Source of the DNA: Tubulanus polymorphus
Taxonomy: Eukaryota > Nemertea > Palaeonemertea > Tubulaniformes > Tubulanidae
Direction of reading: 5' to 3'
Assembly (NCBI RefSeq): GCF_964204645.1
Contig: NC_134030.1
Coordinates: 17,117,110 to 17,181,109, forward strand
Length of the DNA stretch: 64,000 nt
Numbering within the stretch: position 1 is the first letter of the stretch; every line of letters begins with the position of its first letter. Position numbers and translations under genes: made by a program. The notes beneath the pieces are model-generated. The model saw only the letters and a program-made list of their open reading frames with translations. It had not been told where the DNA came from and searched no databases. Positions 43,384 to 53,425 of the stretch are shown here, piece after piece.

Positions 43384-44143
43384 GCTGTACTCACTGGCTC
43401 AGGAGCCCCTATTTGAATTGGTTGCGGGTGAGTTGGTGCAGTCATGTGTTGAACACCTTTACGACCCTAAAATGGTTGTGGTGGGTGCGGTGATTCAGGG
43501 AATTAAGGCAGCGGTCGCTTCGTCGAAGAGATCGCCCATCCACCTCTCAACTAGCCAGTTTAAGATTCTGAAAAGGACCTTATCCAGGTTTGTTGAGCAG
43601 TACGGTGGAATGGGCAGCGTCCTTGAGCCGAAATTTTCGGTATTGGGCAGTGCAGCGAAGGTCGGAGAGCTGAGGAGTCCGATTTTACTCCTCAGTGACT
43701 CCATGTTCAAAGATTCCCGATCCACAAGCAAACTGTTCATCATTGCTCACCCTGGGGAGCGTCTGGAGCAGCTGGAAGATGGGGTTAAAACAACACGAGT
43801 CACCTGTTGTGCGGTTGTTGTTAACCACGGTATCAATAACATCCGTAACTATGGCCAGACAACAGAGAATATTTATTCGCTGTACGCTGTTCTGGCCAGG
43901 AAATACCCGAACCTTCCACTGTTCCACCTTTGGTTGCCCAAAGCTCCTGTTATGAGAGGAAAGCGAGAGACGGTGGTCCCCATAGACCGAATCAACACGC
44001 ACTGCAAGAAAGCGGGATTTCTGACCATAGACCACCCTGACCTGGAGGATGCGGACTTCAAGGGAATCCACTACCGTCGTTCGGCTATGGAGATTGTCAA
44101 CCGGCATATCGTCACTGTAGTTAAGGGTCACTTGGGGATATGA
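43290..44143 (+). CDS. SGNH/GDSL-hydrolase-like ORF in the env position (copy 1)
   Basis: The frame opens just inside the end of pol (first codons near 43310; no ATG in this copy) and runs about 280 residues. Block I is ILLLSDSMFK (Ser nucleophile; the usual Gly before Asp-Ser is Ser), block II a Gly in AHPGERLEQL, block III NHGINNIRN (G-x-N), and block V DADFKGIHYR (Asp/His). Strand-helix alternation fits an SGNH esterase fold. A diverged relative lies at 49207-50040. In LINEs of the CR1 group an SGNH domain sits in ORF1; I do not recall one placed downstream of integrase in Ty3 elements. The substrate is unknown. Overlap with pol probably results from a deletion. Confidence 0.65.
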
Positions 44144-44654
44144 TATGGTAGTAGGGTGGGCACCGTGCAGCGGTTAAATCACCATACTCTCCTTTCATTA
44201 CCCATAACTGGTTGCCCAGCTGACATGTTTTACCTCGAATTTTAGTACTGCCGTTGTTTTTGATTTTGATTTTTAGCTTACCTTGTTGCTACGGAATCAG
44301 ACTCATGTTGGAACTGTCTGCAGGAGACTCAACCAACCCGATGAACCTTCTGTGATTTCAGTGCTGTTCACCGACCTAGGCAAGTGTGTTGATTATTGAG
44401 CGAGTACCTTCAAATGGTTTAATCGCCTCAAATCTACCTCCAGTGGAACATAAGCTAGTGTTGGTGTATCAGTTTGGTCGCATTGGATAATTGGATTTAT
44501 TGCGAATTGTAAATACTGAATGTGTGTGTTGGCGTAACCCGTAGTTTATGACATTTTTGTAACGGACACTGAATATCGACATGATATATGAACTGTAAAT
44601 ACTGGACATATGTGCGGTCGTAAGCTACGCTTACGACACTTTTGGGGGGAGTGG
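44144..44654 (+). other. Ty3 3' non-coding region with polypurine tract
   Basis: About 500 bp without ORF. It ends in TTTTGGGGGGAGTGG directly before the right LTR (44655), the primer site for plus-strand synthesis. Confidence 0.75.
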
Positions 44655-44881
44655 TGTAACGGGTCTCGTACCCGTTTTAATGTATATAGTTTACCGTCGG
44701 TAATTAGTGTAATGTATAGTGGAATAAATCACCGCTAGGTGCGGTGTCTTAGAAGTGGAACCATTGTCCGAGTAAGTTCGTTGTTCTTTTCTTCGGGATA
44801 AATTGCCCTTTATAGCCTATTGTCAGAGCGTAAGTCATCCTTAAAGGTGGTATTAGCGATTTAGAAGACAGGATCATTACA
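44655..44881 (+). repeat. Right LTR of the Ty3 element
   Basis: 227 bp, TGTAACGG...ATTACA, full-length relative to the left copy. Confidence 0.85.
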
Positions 44882-44885
44882 CATG

Positions 44886-45195
44886 AGACAAATTGATCTA
44901 GCCATTCAGTAATTTCTTCATTTGAATGTTCTCCAAATTTAGGCGAGTCCTTAATCCATACTACCATGTGATACGAGCTGACCCTCGCTCTTGCATTTCC
45001 ACTTTATAAAACATATCCTGAATCTCTCCAATTGGACTGTGAGGACTTTTGAGGACATTTCCTATAAATGTATGAACTCTTTGGTAAAAAATCTAGCACA
45101 AGTAATAGGGTCAGATTTGATAAGTCGAGAACGTTGTTGCCAGTCCATAGCTTCAATATCATCATCAGATTAGTCAGTTTCATCAATTTAATACT
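44886..45195 (-). pseudogene. Helentron Rep HUH region, separated by the Ty3 insertion
   Basis: Minus-strand frames give WQQRSRLIKSDPITCARFF (45140-45085), then FRICFIKWK/VEMQERGS and HMVVWIKDSPKF. These correspond to the Helitron Rep block leading into the RGSxHxH metal-binding site. The HUH site itself is spoilt by a frame change and a stop near 44965. Upstream sequence turns AT-rich at about 45200, where the element has been lost or recombined. Confidence 0.7.
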
Positions 45196-45397
45196 TAAAC
45201 AGTTTAACATTCTACAGGATTCATTGTATTACTCTTTTAATAATGATAAAAGTAAATATATAATTGAATATGATTTATACTTTTCCAGTGTTGGAAATAT
45301 AAAATATATTAGCTAAAGAATATGAAAATGTGCCACTTTTATTAGATATAAAAATAAATATGAATATTAATATGAATATTAATATGAATATGAATAT

Positions 45398-46068
45398 AAT
45401 ACCCCCTTGTGTCTTTATGTCTTTAGTACTTTTAGTACATAAAGAATAAATCTTTATTTCATTAGTACTTAGAAAATAAAGAAACATATAAAATAAATCT
45501 TTGAGATGAATAAATATTATTACTGAAACAGTAATATGTAATAAATCTATGATATTTATCATTATTGGAACAGTAATATATAATAAATCTTTGAGATAAA
45601 TAAATATTATATTTATCATAATTGAATCAAATTTATATAATAAATATAAGATATTTATTACTGAATCAAATATATATGATGAATCTATGTGTGTTTGTTG
45701 ATTGTGTCTTTATTGTCTTTAGTAGATTTAGTACTTTTAGTACATAAAGAATAAATATCTATTTTATTAGTACTGATGAAAAATTATCTCCAAAAAGTAC
45801 TAAAACTACTAAAGACAATAAAGACACAGATTTATCATTACTGAAACAGTAATATTTAATAAATCTATGATATTTATTATTTTGAAACAGAAATATATAA
45901 TAAATCTCTGTGATAAATAAATATTATTATTGAAACTGGGTCTTTATCTCCTTAGTAGTTTAGTAGTTCTATTTTATTTTTCAACTACTAAAAAAATAAA
46001 GATTTATTCTTTATGTACTAAAAGTACTAAGCCTACTAAAGACAATAAAGACATAAGGGGGTATTAAT
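45398..46068. repeat. AT-rich foldback with repeated AGTAC motifs
   Basis: AATACCCCCTTGTGTCTTTA and the following CTTTAGTACTTTTAGTACAT at the left return as reverse complement at about 46000-46068. Between them lie several copies of a GAAACAGTAATATATAATAA-type unit and of the AGTAC block. This could be a telomere-like or replication end of the Polinton-like element, or satellite decay. No coding capacity. Confidence 0.65.
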
Positions 46069-46084
46069 CTAAATATTATATATC

Positions 46085-46387
46085 TTAATTTGAATTATAC
46101 AGTTTATCATTCAATTGATGAATATATGTATGAGTTTTTAAACTCTTTAAATTTCTATATATTTTATTACATATTTCACAACACTTAATATTATTTATTC
46201 GATCTGAAATATAATTTATGTTATCTCTCAATTCAGCGTATCTAATTTTACAGCTATCATAAAATCCTAACAACTGTTTTAATGAGTAAATTGAGAAAGA
46301 AAATAAACCTGAAATCATAATAATTGATTTAATATTCTGTTGATTTTTATATATTAGATGTAATAAGTTTAATATATTTTCATTCAT
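46085..46387 (-). CDS. Small protein with membrane segment and C2H2 finger
   Basis: 100 residues, open. Hydrophobic segment at about residues 22-40 (IIMISGLFSFSIYSLKQLLG), then CCEICNKIYRNLKSLKTHTY with a second His, a C2H2-type finger at the C-terminus. It starts in TAAATAAATGAATG. Function unknown; composition ties it to Polinton-like genes. Confidence 0.55.
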   Translation of the reverse strand: MNENILNLLHLIYKNQQNIKSIIMISGLFSFSIYSLKQLLGFYDSCKIRYAELRDNINYISDRINNIKCCEICNKIYRNLKSLKTHTYIHQLNDKLYNSN

Positions 46388-46407
46388 TTATTTATTTAAT
46401 TAATTTA

Positions 46408-46605
46408 CTAATCTGATTCGATAACTTTTTTATGATTATTTTTATTTCCATTTAACTTCTTTAACTTTTTACTCAATTTATTATTTTCATTAATCAAATC
46501 TTTTGAAATATTCTTATAGTAAAAGTAAAATGCAGCTAATATTTACCCTCCTGCTACAAGATAATGTTTCAAATCACTTTTCCCAATTGGGATGAAACCA
46601 TCCAT
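46408..46605 (-). pseudogene. Short membrane protein gene with an internal stop
   Basis: A 66-codon frame beginning at ATTTTTCTCTTAAATAAATG (T-rich stretch plus TAAATG) is interrupted by a TAA at codon 21. The residues around the stop are hydrophobic (VAGG, then ILAAFYFYY) and would form one membrane segment, followed by a Lys/Asn-rich tail. It is too short for most ORF searches. Confidence 0.5.
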
Positions 46606-46768
46606 TTATTTAAGAGAAAAATTAAACAGTTTATAAAATATTAAATATTTTACAATCATTTTTTAAATATTAAATATTTATGTGTTTCAAATCAAATAAC
46701 AATTAGACTTACTACTAATTCTTTATGCCGCTGAGAATTATATTTTTGCTTGTGCGTAATCAATTTTA

Positions 46769-47790
46769 TCACCTGATATTCGTTATATTATTTTTTATCA
46801 TTTCTTTATCAAAAAATTTATTTGATATGTAAATATTTTCATCATTATGAATTAAAATTAGATGGCGTAATTGATTTCTAAAATATCTAGGATTAATGAA
46901 ATCAATAGTATATTCAGAATTATCTTTCAATAGTTCTAAACGCTTGCATTGCTTAATTTTCATATTGTTAAGTTTCATTTTTCTTGAATAATCAGATTCT
47001 TTACGTATATCACATACATTTAATGAAATCATTAGAATTTATCTTCAAATATTCAGTATATTTTTTCATCAATTCAAAATCCATTTCATCAATTATTTCA
47101 AAATGATTGTGTGTTATCTTATCTTCTTTACTTGGAAAATAGGTTTTTCTAATTTTGATAAAATAAAGTGTCTATCAGGGCTATGAACTCCTATCTTTAA
47201 CTTTTTGATAATGTTTTGTATCGAAGACAATTCAAAATAAATATTATTTAATACGTCTAATTGTAATGTTTTTATCAATTATTCTCTTAAATCAGTAGTA
47301 GTTTCATAAAAGCCTTGATCTGTTAAAATATAACTGAAATAAAGATCTGTTATACATTTACATTGAGTTGAAAAACCTCTAATTTCAAAAATTGTATTAT
47401 TTTCAATCCCGGATATTTTAGGAGTAAAATCATTTAATTTTACTTCAGGAATTATTTCAAGTTTTTTAAATTCTGTCTCAAATAATTCATTATCAATATC
47501 TAATTGTTGTTTTAATTCATTACAAATTTTATTTCTATTTTCACCGATATTTTCTTGTAATTGTTTAAGTTCTTTCTTTTCTTCAAATCTTTTAAACTCA
47601 CTTTTAGATAATAATTTTAAATCAAAATCTTCTTCAATATCAAGTGCATCTAATTTATAAAAAGGTTTAGATTTTATATTGTACCTCTTTTTTAAAGTTG
47701 TAAAACTAATTCCTGTTTCATGCAATTTAAATCCAAATATAAATTTATTTAATACTGTAAACATTGAATTAGTTGAAGATATAACAGTTG
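46769..47790 (-). pseudogene. Broken Polinton-like gene, unknown product
   Basis: The minus-strand frame 47790-47279 (about 160 codons) begins already inside the protein at the Ty3 junction and includes a Lys/Glu-rich helical stretch (KELKQLQENIGENRNK). After TAA at 47279-47281 it continues in the same frame (ending near 47130), then shifts frame twice to reach the 87-codon tail at 47032-46769. A CKCITDLYF stretch is present but no clear domain. The 5' end is lost at the Ty3 boundary. Confidence 0.45.
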
Positions 47791-47796
47791 CTCCTT

Positions 47797-48967
47797 CAGA
47801 GGCCAGAGAGTACATGTTGACATCATCGGCCCCCTTAAGAAATCCAAAAAAGGGAACATGTACATCCCGGTGGCACAAGACGCATTTACTAAATAGGTGG
47901 AGGCATGGCCATTAAAGAACGAAAGGGCAGTGACTTTTGCGAGACGTATAGTGGACGAGTGGGTTACGAGGTATGGGTGCCCGGAGAGTATCCACTCTGA
48001 CAAAGGAGCCAATTTTGAAACTAGGATATTTTCCGAAATGTGTCACTTACTCGGTATCGATAAGATGCGTACCACCGCGTACCACCCCATGGGGAATGGA
48101 CAGGTGGAAAACGCCATCAAATCGTTGAAATCCATGCTCACCATGTCAGTCAATGAGAACGGTACCAATTGGGACTCTGAGCTTCCAGCTTGTCTGATGG
48201 CATTCCACTCAAGCGTCCAGGAAAGTACCAAGGAAACCCCCTTTTTCCTCACTTTTGGAGAAATGATGCTGCCCCTGGACATCATGGTCGGGATGCCGGA
48301 GGAACCAAAGACAGTCACGGTTTTCGCAGAAGAAATGGTTCATAGTTTGCAAAGTGCTCATGGGCGGGTCCGGGACCAAATTAAGTTAGCGCAGAGGCGG
48401 CAGAAGCAAGGCTATGACAGGTTCGCGAAACGCGGTGGGTTCCAAGTAGGGGACCAGGTGTGGCTTTACAGCCATTTCCTGAAACCTGCCGAAGCACCGA
48501 AGTTCCACCGGAAGTGGAAGGGTCCATTCCTGGTGACCGAAAGGATATCGGAGGTCACATACCGGGTAGTGCCCGTGGTCGGACGTAGGAAGCCCAAGGT
48601 GGTCCACTTCAACGATATGAAGCCCTATTTCGGGTACACTCCAGAGAGGGACGACGTCAAACGACCAGCCCGGACACGTAGGAAAAAGATGGAGCCAGTA
48701 CAACCAACAGAGGTTGAGGAAAATGACTCGGCCTCTTCGAGCCTTGATGGCGATGTCACCTGGGAACGGGCACCGAATCCCCAAGTGGACAGGAGGGCAC
48801 ATCTTAGGGACAACCAGGAAGTTGTCCGAGACCAGGAGGAGCAAGTAACAATTCCTCCACCTGGAGAACCTCCGCTTGAGGCACCGAATGCAGATGAACC
48901 CCGCCGTAGGTTGCTGCGACCTAGAGTGAACATCCGGCCTCCACAAAGGTATGGTGACTTCACCTAA
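47797..48967 (+). pseudogene. Ty3 integrase, partial
   Basis: The core starts VHVDIIGPL (first Asp), is interrupted by a TAG at 47896, and continues open for 356 codons from 47897: HSDKGANFE (second Asp), GQVENAIKS (Glu), a GPF module (WKGPFLVTERISEVTYRV) and a long hydrophilic tail rich in Arg, Glu and Pro ending at 48967. The same motifs as the Ty3 copy at 42.4-43.3 kb, but much diverged in DNA. Confidence 0.85.
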
Positions 48968-49146
48968 GTGTGCTGTGTAGAACCCACTTGTGGCTGTCAT
49001 GAGAGGTTCCTACGAATACGACGGATGAAGAGTGTGTGGTTGGAAAGGGGGAGGAAATTGAGGGAGGCAAGAACAACACCATAGTATGGTTAACACTCTG
49101 AACCCCACAGATACCTATTCATGGTTTTCGTTTTCCCTTTCTTCAT

Positions 49147-49178
49147 GGTTTTCGTTTTCCCCTTTCTTCATCTTTCAG
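49147..49178 (+). promoter_or_regulatory. Candidate 3' splice site before the SGNH ORF
   Basis: A long pyrimidine run (CCCCTTTCTTCATCTTTCAG) ends at AG 49178, 28 bases before the ATG at 49207. It would suit a spliced subgenomic mRNA for the downstream ORF, as retroviruses do for env. Confidence 0.4.
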
Positions 49179-49206
49179 ACCTCTAACACCGTACCATAGG
49201 GATAGG

Positions 49207-50328
49207 ATGGACATCATACAGCTTGACCGAATGAATGTAGAGACTCGCAAGCTGAAACAACGCCTGGTCAAGGACACTCGGAGTTTCATTCAGTCTTTCA
49301 CCCGAAAAAAAGAGCTACAACCATGCCCAGACACCCGAAAGCTGGTGGACTCCTGCATTAAGCATTTATACGACCCCAGTCGTGTAGTGGTAGGGGCCAT
49401 CATCTGCGGCGTCAAAGCGTACATTGCGTCAAGACATGGCTGTACCCTGTCGAGAGCCAGGTTCCGGTTTTTGTCGAGAGAACTAAAGTCAATGGTTACC
49501 GAATGTGGTGGGTCAGCTCAGGATCTCGACCCGAAGCTGACACGCCTCGAGGAACGGGTAGTTGACTGTACAAGACAGCGACCCATCCTGCTACTCAGCG
49601 ATTCCATGTTCAAGGGCTGGAAGTCACCTGATATTTTCCTGATTGCCCATTGGGGTGAAGGTATCGGCGGTCTGATCCGGACCGTACAGCAGAGTCATGT
49701 TACCTGTTCGGCGGTTGTGTTCAACCACGGTGTTAACGACATCCGAGATTATGGGGAGACCACCGAGAACCTATACCAGTTATATGCCATGCTGGCCAAA
49801 CAATATTCTGGTACTCCTCTTTTTCACTTGGAAATCCCGAGGTTGTCTCCTGGTATACGGAAAATTGGGGAACACATTCGTCGGACGGACCGCATAAATG
49901 TCCACTCGGTTAGAGCATATTTCATCCAGATCGACCACCCTGACCTGGATGACAACGACTTTGTGGGTATACACTACCGCAAGAAGGCGATGGAGATCGT
50001 AGGCGACCATGTAGTCAGGACGGTGAAGGCCCATTTAGATGGGAGGTGGTACCCCACCACACCTAATTGGGGCCAATTTGGAATTTCATTGGGATGCACC
50101 GGACACCTGCCAATGGTACTCTGCTGCGTTCTGCTTGCTTCCCAGTTGCCCTACCTGTTCGGACACCTAATGGTGCCCTGTTGCGTTTTTCCTTTGCAAC
50201 CAGCCTTACCCTGCTCATCTGTGAACATTTTGTCTGCCGAATGTTTTTGCTTTTTATATTTTCAGGTTAGCTCCATACGTTGCCAGACTGGGGCCATCAA
50301 AACCGAAGTTGTTCAAGCGTTGCGATAG
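49207..50328 (+). CDS. SGNH/GDSL-hydrolase-like ORF in the env position (copy 2)
   Basis: 373 residues, open, starting from an ATG 240 bp after the integrase stop. The first ~280 residues align with the 43290-44143 ORF: HLYDPSRVVVGAII, block I ILLLSDSMFKG, a Gly in AHWGEGIGGL, block III NHGVNDIRDYG (a canonical G-x-N-D) and block V DNDFVGIHYRK. The N-terminal 100 residues are helical and basic, possibly nucleic-acid binding. The last ~90 residues are Cys- and Leu-rich with internal DNA repeats and may be non-coding readthrough or a membrane tail. The block order supports an SGNH fold. Conservation between two diverged elements implies function. Confidence 0.7.
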   Translation: MDIIQLDRMNVETRKLKQRLVKDTRSFIQSFTRKKELQPCPDTRKLVDSCIKHLYDPSRVVVGAIICGVKAYIASRHGCTLSRARFRFLSRELKSMVTECGGSAQDLDPKLTRLEERVVDCTRQRPILLLSDSMFKGWKSPDIFLIAHWGEGIGGLIRTVQQSHVTCSAVVFNHGVNDIRDYGETTENLYQLYAMLAKQYSGTPLFHLEIPRLSPGIRKIGEHIRRTDRINVHSVRAYFIQIDHPDLDDNDFVGIHYRKKAMEIVGDHVVRTVKAHLDGRWYPTTPNWGQFGISLGCTGHLPMVLCCVLLASQLPYLFGHLMVPCCVFPLQPALPCSSVNILSAECFCFLYFQVSSIRCQTGAIKTEVVQALR

Positions 50329-50691
50329 TTAATAGCTGGAGTAACGTGTAAATAGTGTGTAGTGTTTTGCTGGGATGGCTAACGCGGATTGCAATACCTC
50401 TCGTGGTTGCATCCATGGGAACACCTTTTAATGGTTGCCCAGGCTTTATCCATTTGTTGCGCGTTTGTTACGACCCTAATGGATTTTCGATAAGGATCGA
50501 GTAGGTGGTACGTCGGTGGCCACAATGGAGAAGGCGTCATTTAACCACGGCAATGGAGGAAGGGCATCCATTGCGAACAATTAAGCAGAACATTTACATT
50601 TATGAGACTGTGCCGGTAATCCAAACGTTTAGTTGTACATATTTTCCCAGGAGTCGAGCCACGGCCTCGACTCATTTTAGGGAGGGGGTGG
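50329..50691 (+). other. Ty3 3' non-coding region with polypurine tract
   Basis: No credible ORF. Ends in TTTTAGGGAGGGGGTGG just before the LTR. Confidence 0.7.
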
Positions 50692-50911
50692 TGTGGCGGA
50701 CTAGGCTTAACCGAGTCCGTATCCCTTGTTTAGTTTAGTCCGTATCCGTTTTTTTTATGTAAACCTGTAAGACAGGTGTCTTACAATCGAGTGGCAGAAT
50801 AAAGAAGCCGGGTTGTATTCTATTGTTCGTGTTTATTGATGGAAATCGGTCCACAAAAGGAGACATCCCATCCACATTCGTGAATCGAAGTGACCGAAGA
50901 GATTCGTTACA
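50692..50911 (+). repeat. Right LTR of the truncated Ty3 element
   Basis: 220 bp, TGTGGCGG...CGTTACA. Ends resemble those of the 39913-44881 element in the terminal TGT/ACA and length, with different interior. Confidence 0.75.
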
Positions 50912-50919
50912 ATATTTTT

Positions 50920-51460
50920 AAATTGAAATTATTCATTAGTAGTTTTCTTTCTATTTTAAGAAGTGAAGAAGTGTACCAGGTACAACAAGATGAATTTCGC
51001 GACTTTCGTTCATGGCTAAGTCAGATTTTCTTTTCCATTCGAAAAGCTGAAAATTCAGCAATACCAACAGTATTGGCAGACACAAAGTGGATTAATTTTG
51101 GAATCGGGGAAGAGGTTTTGAATGGACAGATCCAGGTAAATCAGTTAACTAACTGAGGTTTTTTTCTAGAAAAAAAAATTCCACATGCTTCTAATCCAAA
51201 GTTGCTGCTTTTATAGACCGTGTATAACAGCACTACAGCGTGGCTTTGATCTTCACACGAAGTAAATAATACACCTATGAAGGTTGATTATCATAAAGAG
51301 GGATTGGATTTGGACGATCTACCCCTTCAAAAAAGCCTTTGTACAATGAATACCCTCTACCTCTTAATAAGGCAAAAGTTGACGATTTGAAAAATATAGC
51401 AGAAAACTGGGTTGAACCTCACGCCAAAGACTTTTACCTAAATTTAACCTCCAAGTAATA
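50920..51460 (+). pseudogene. C-terminal fragments of a TE-type gene
   Basis: An open stretch to 51156 (EFRDFRSWLSQIFFSIRKAE, then TKWINFGIGEEV) with a possible donor CAG|GTAAAT, and a second open stretch at 51334-51459 (PLPLNKAKVDDLKNI...HAKDFYLNL) ending in TAA. The second resembles the C-terminal block of a transposase-like family frequent in invertebrates (basic-loop, then 'YHDFYxNL'). The call is by eye and weak. Confidence 0.3.
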
Positions 51461-53425
51461 AACAGAAACTTACACTACTCACAAACTCTTTCGTTTTCTC
51501 ACGTGTGCTGCGTTTCTTCATTCCGACTCTTGTTAGGTTCATTTCAGTCATTGTTGAACGAACAATTTTCTGAAAGGGAGCATTATCTTGTTTATTATTC
51601 CACATAATGAATTATGAATCTTGCAAGAAGTGAAATGAAATTAAGATACATTCATTGTGCACTGAAATTTTGAATATTGATACTCACCAATATATTTCGT
51701 CACTGGGCCATTTTTGAGCCTTTTACTAGCTTCTTAGCAGCCAAACACGCGGAACTCACATTTGAGTTTTGTCTCCGTGGGGACAAATCAATTAGAGTAC
51801 TCATTAAATGAGACACCCGCTTGACGGGTACAGGGAGACAGGAATGTTTGAACATTCGTCTCCTCGAAACTGTTTGTTTCTTGGCCGTATTGCAATGATT
51901 GCCCCTCAAAGCTATACCGTAGAAGAGATATGTGAGGAGTACCATTTGAGATCGAGTTTAATTATATGGAAAAAATTAGAAAGTCTGGCTTGTCAGATGA
52001 TTAATGACTGACCAGATGCTTGGTGCAGTGTTTCGTTTGCACTAGGCGCGTAATTGCTTTGAACCTCATGGTCATCATATTCCTACATATATAAGTTATT
52101 TCAAAAGAATTCTTTTCTTGACAGAACTCTGCTGTCATTATTTCAGTCAGCATAATCATTCGAAACGTTCTTGCAGCATCATAACCAAAAATGAATTCAT
52201 CCAGAGTTAACAGCCCATTTCAAACTATTTTTCATAACAAAGAAAGTGGTTGAATGTTTCGGAGTGTTGTGACGCAGATTGTTTGAGGCAACGTGGATAC
52301 GAAGTGGTGAGTGAGAAAAACAATGAACATGAAATTGTTCTCTCCTTGTAGAATGAAGATATTACTTCAAATTTGTGACTTTGTGTCTAAACTTTGGGAT
52401 CATTTTTATGATCTGTTAGGGAAAACTGCTTAACATAAAAACTTGGGCCTTAAGAGTCGGTGATTAACCGGTTGATTAATATCACGGTTATGTTACATAA
52501 ATTGTCACCATGTCATCCACCAGGGCAGTATCTTTGATTAAAGCGTGTTTTTTCTATCATCTTGACTTAACGAATCAAAAGAAAATGAAATATTAAAAAA
52601 ATTGTGCATGTTTTTTTTGTATTGAGAACAGATCAAAGGTCTATTCTCAATGTAATTGGAACATGCAAGATTTCGTTTTCATTTTGTTGTTTTTATTTTG
52701 ATGTCCTTTCATGCTATGTCCACATCTGGGCGGCATTTTTGAAGTAAATTATTAAATCCAAATGCAATGATGAGTTTCTCCTCATGTCTAGTTTATGAAA
52801 TTGGGTCTATATCCAAGCAGTGATAATTCCATACTCTTTTGACCAAAAATCTACCCCTCTATGTCATGAATCATTTAAAGCGTTACATATAATCTTGCGC
52901 TGTACAAAAATAATCAGTTGTTTGAAATTACTAGACTCATCCATAATCAATTGATGGAGTTTTTTTTATAAAGGACAGTTTGTTCAAATTATTAGACAGT
53001 ATAGATTTAACATATGCGTGTTTTATTCTTCGTTGTTGGTCAGAAAATTGATAATCATATAACGAATTTTTTGAATCCTATATTCATAACAGTTGATGTG
53101 TACAATATGCTTAAATGATTAGAAAAAAAACATATTGACCACTAGGCCTTGTCTGAGCTGAACCCGGTTATCCGTATTCTGTTGAGGCCTAACAACATTA
53201 CATCGAACGCTCGATAAGATTCTGCATTTTATCCCGGCACTATCCCTGTGTGATAAGAGATTTTGCACTAGGTTTGGGTTTATCACCATTTTGAATAATG
53301 CTGAGACTTTTAACCGGTCTTTTCAGCAACTGGCCTCGGTCTTTGGGCATATTATCAACTGCAGTGTCATAAATCATGGAACTTATTTTAGTTCACTCAT
53401 ATAAAAAATGTCATAATCATTTTAG
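51461..53425. other. Mostly non-coding
   Basis: About 2 kb with no convincing gene. A minus-strand open stretch at 51485-51600 ending in a GTGAGT donor (MTEMNLTRVGMKKRS) could be one exon, but its partners are not visible. AT-rich, with no clear repeat structure. Confidence 0.4.

Larger units (their letters stand above)
39913..44881 (+). mobile_element. Ty3-type LTR retrotransposon inserted in the Helentron Rep gene
   Basis: LTRs at 39913-40081 and 44655-44881 begin TGTAACGG and end GTTACA or ATTACA. CATG duplicates flank the element (39909-39912, 44882-44885). The left LTR lacks 58 bp present in the right. Gag and protease are deleted; pol and an SGNH-like ORF remain. It carries several frameshifts, so it is inactive. 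The insertion splits the Helentron Rep gene, whose frames resume on both sides. Confidence 0.9.
45205..47790 (-). mobile_element. AT-rich fragment of a second Polinton-like element
   Basis: Base composition, codon use and the TAAATAAATG gene starts match the 15.8-34.8 kb element, but the ORFs are different. Contains a long foldback (45398-46068) and three or more minus-strand ORFs, some broken. Bounded by the Helentron on the left and a truncated Ty3 on the right; no terminal repeat was identified, so it is a remnant. Confidence 0.5.
47791..50911 (+). mobile_element. 5'-truncated Ty3-type element with right LTR
   Basis: Begins abruptly inside integrase, just before its first catalytic Asp block. 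It continues through the GPY/F module, an SGNH-like ORF, a polypurine tract (50679-50691) and an LTR (50692-50911). The left LTR, gag and most of pol are absent and no target duplication was found, so it is a truncated or recombined copy. It is related to but distinct from the 39913-44881 element. Confidence 0.8.

Noticed and set aside
45004-45316. Plus- and minus-strand ORFs at the Helentron edge as independent genes
   Set aside because: Another minus-strand frame carries the Helitron Rep motifs, so these are shadows.
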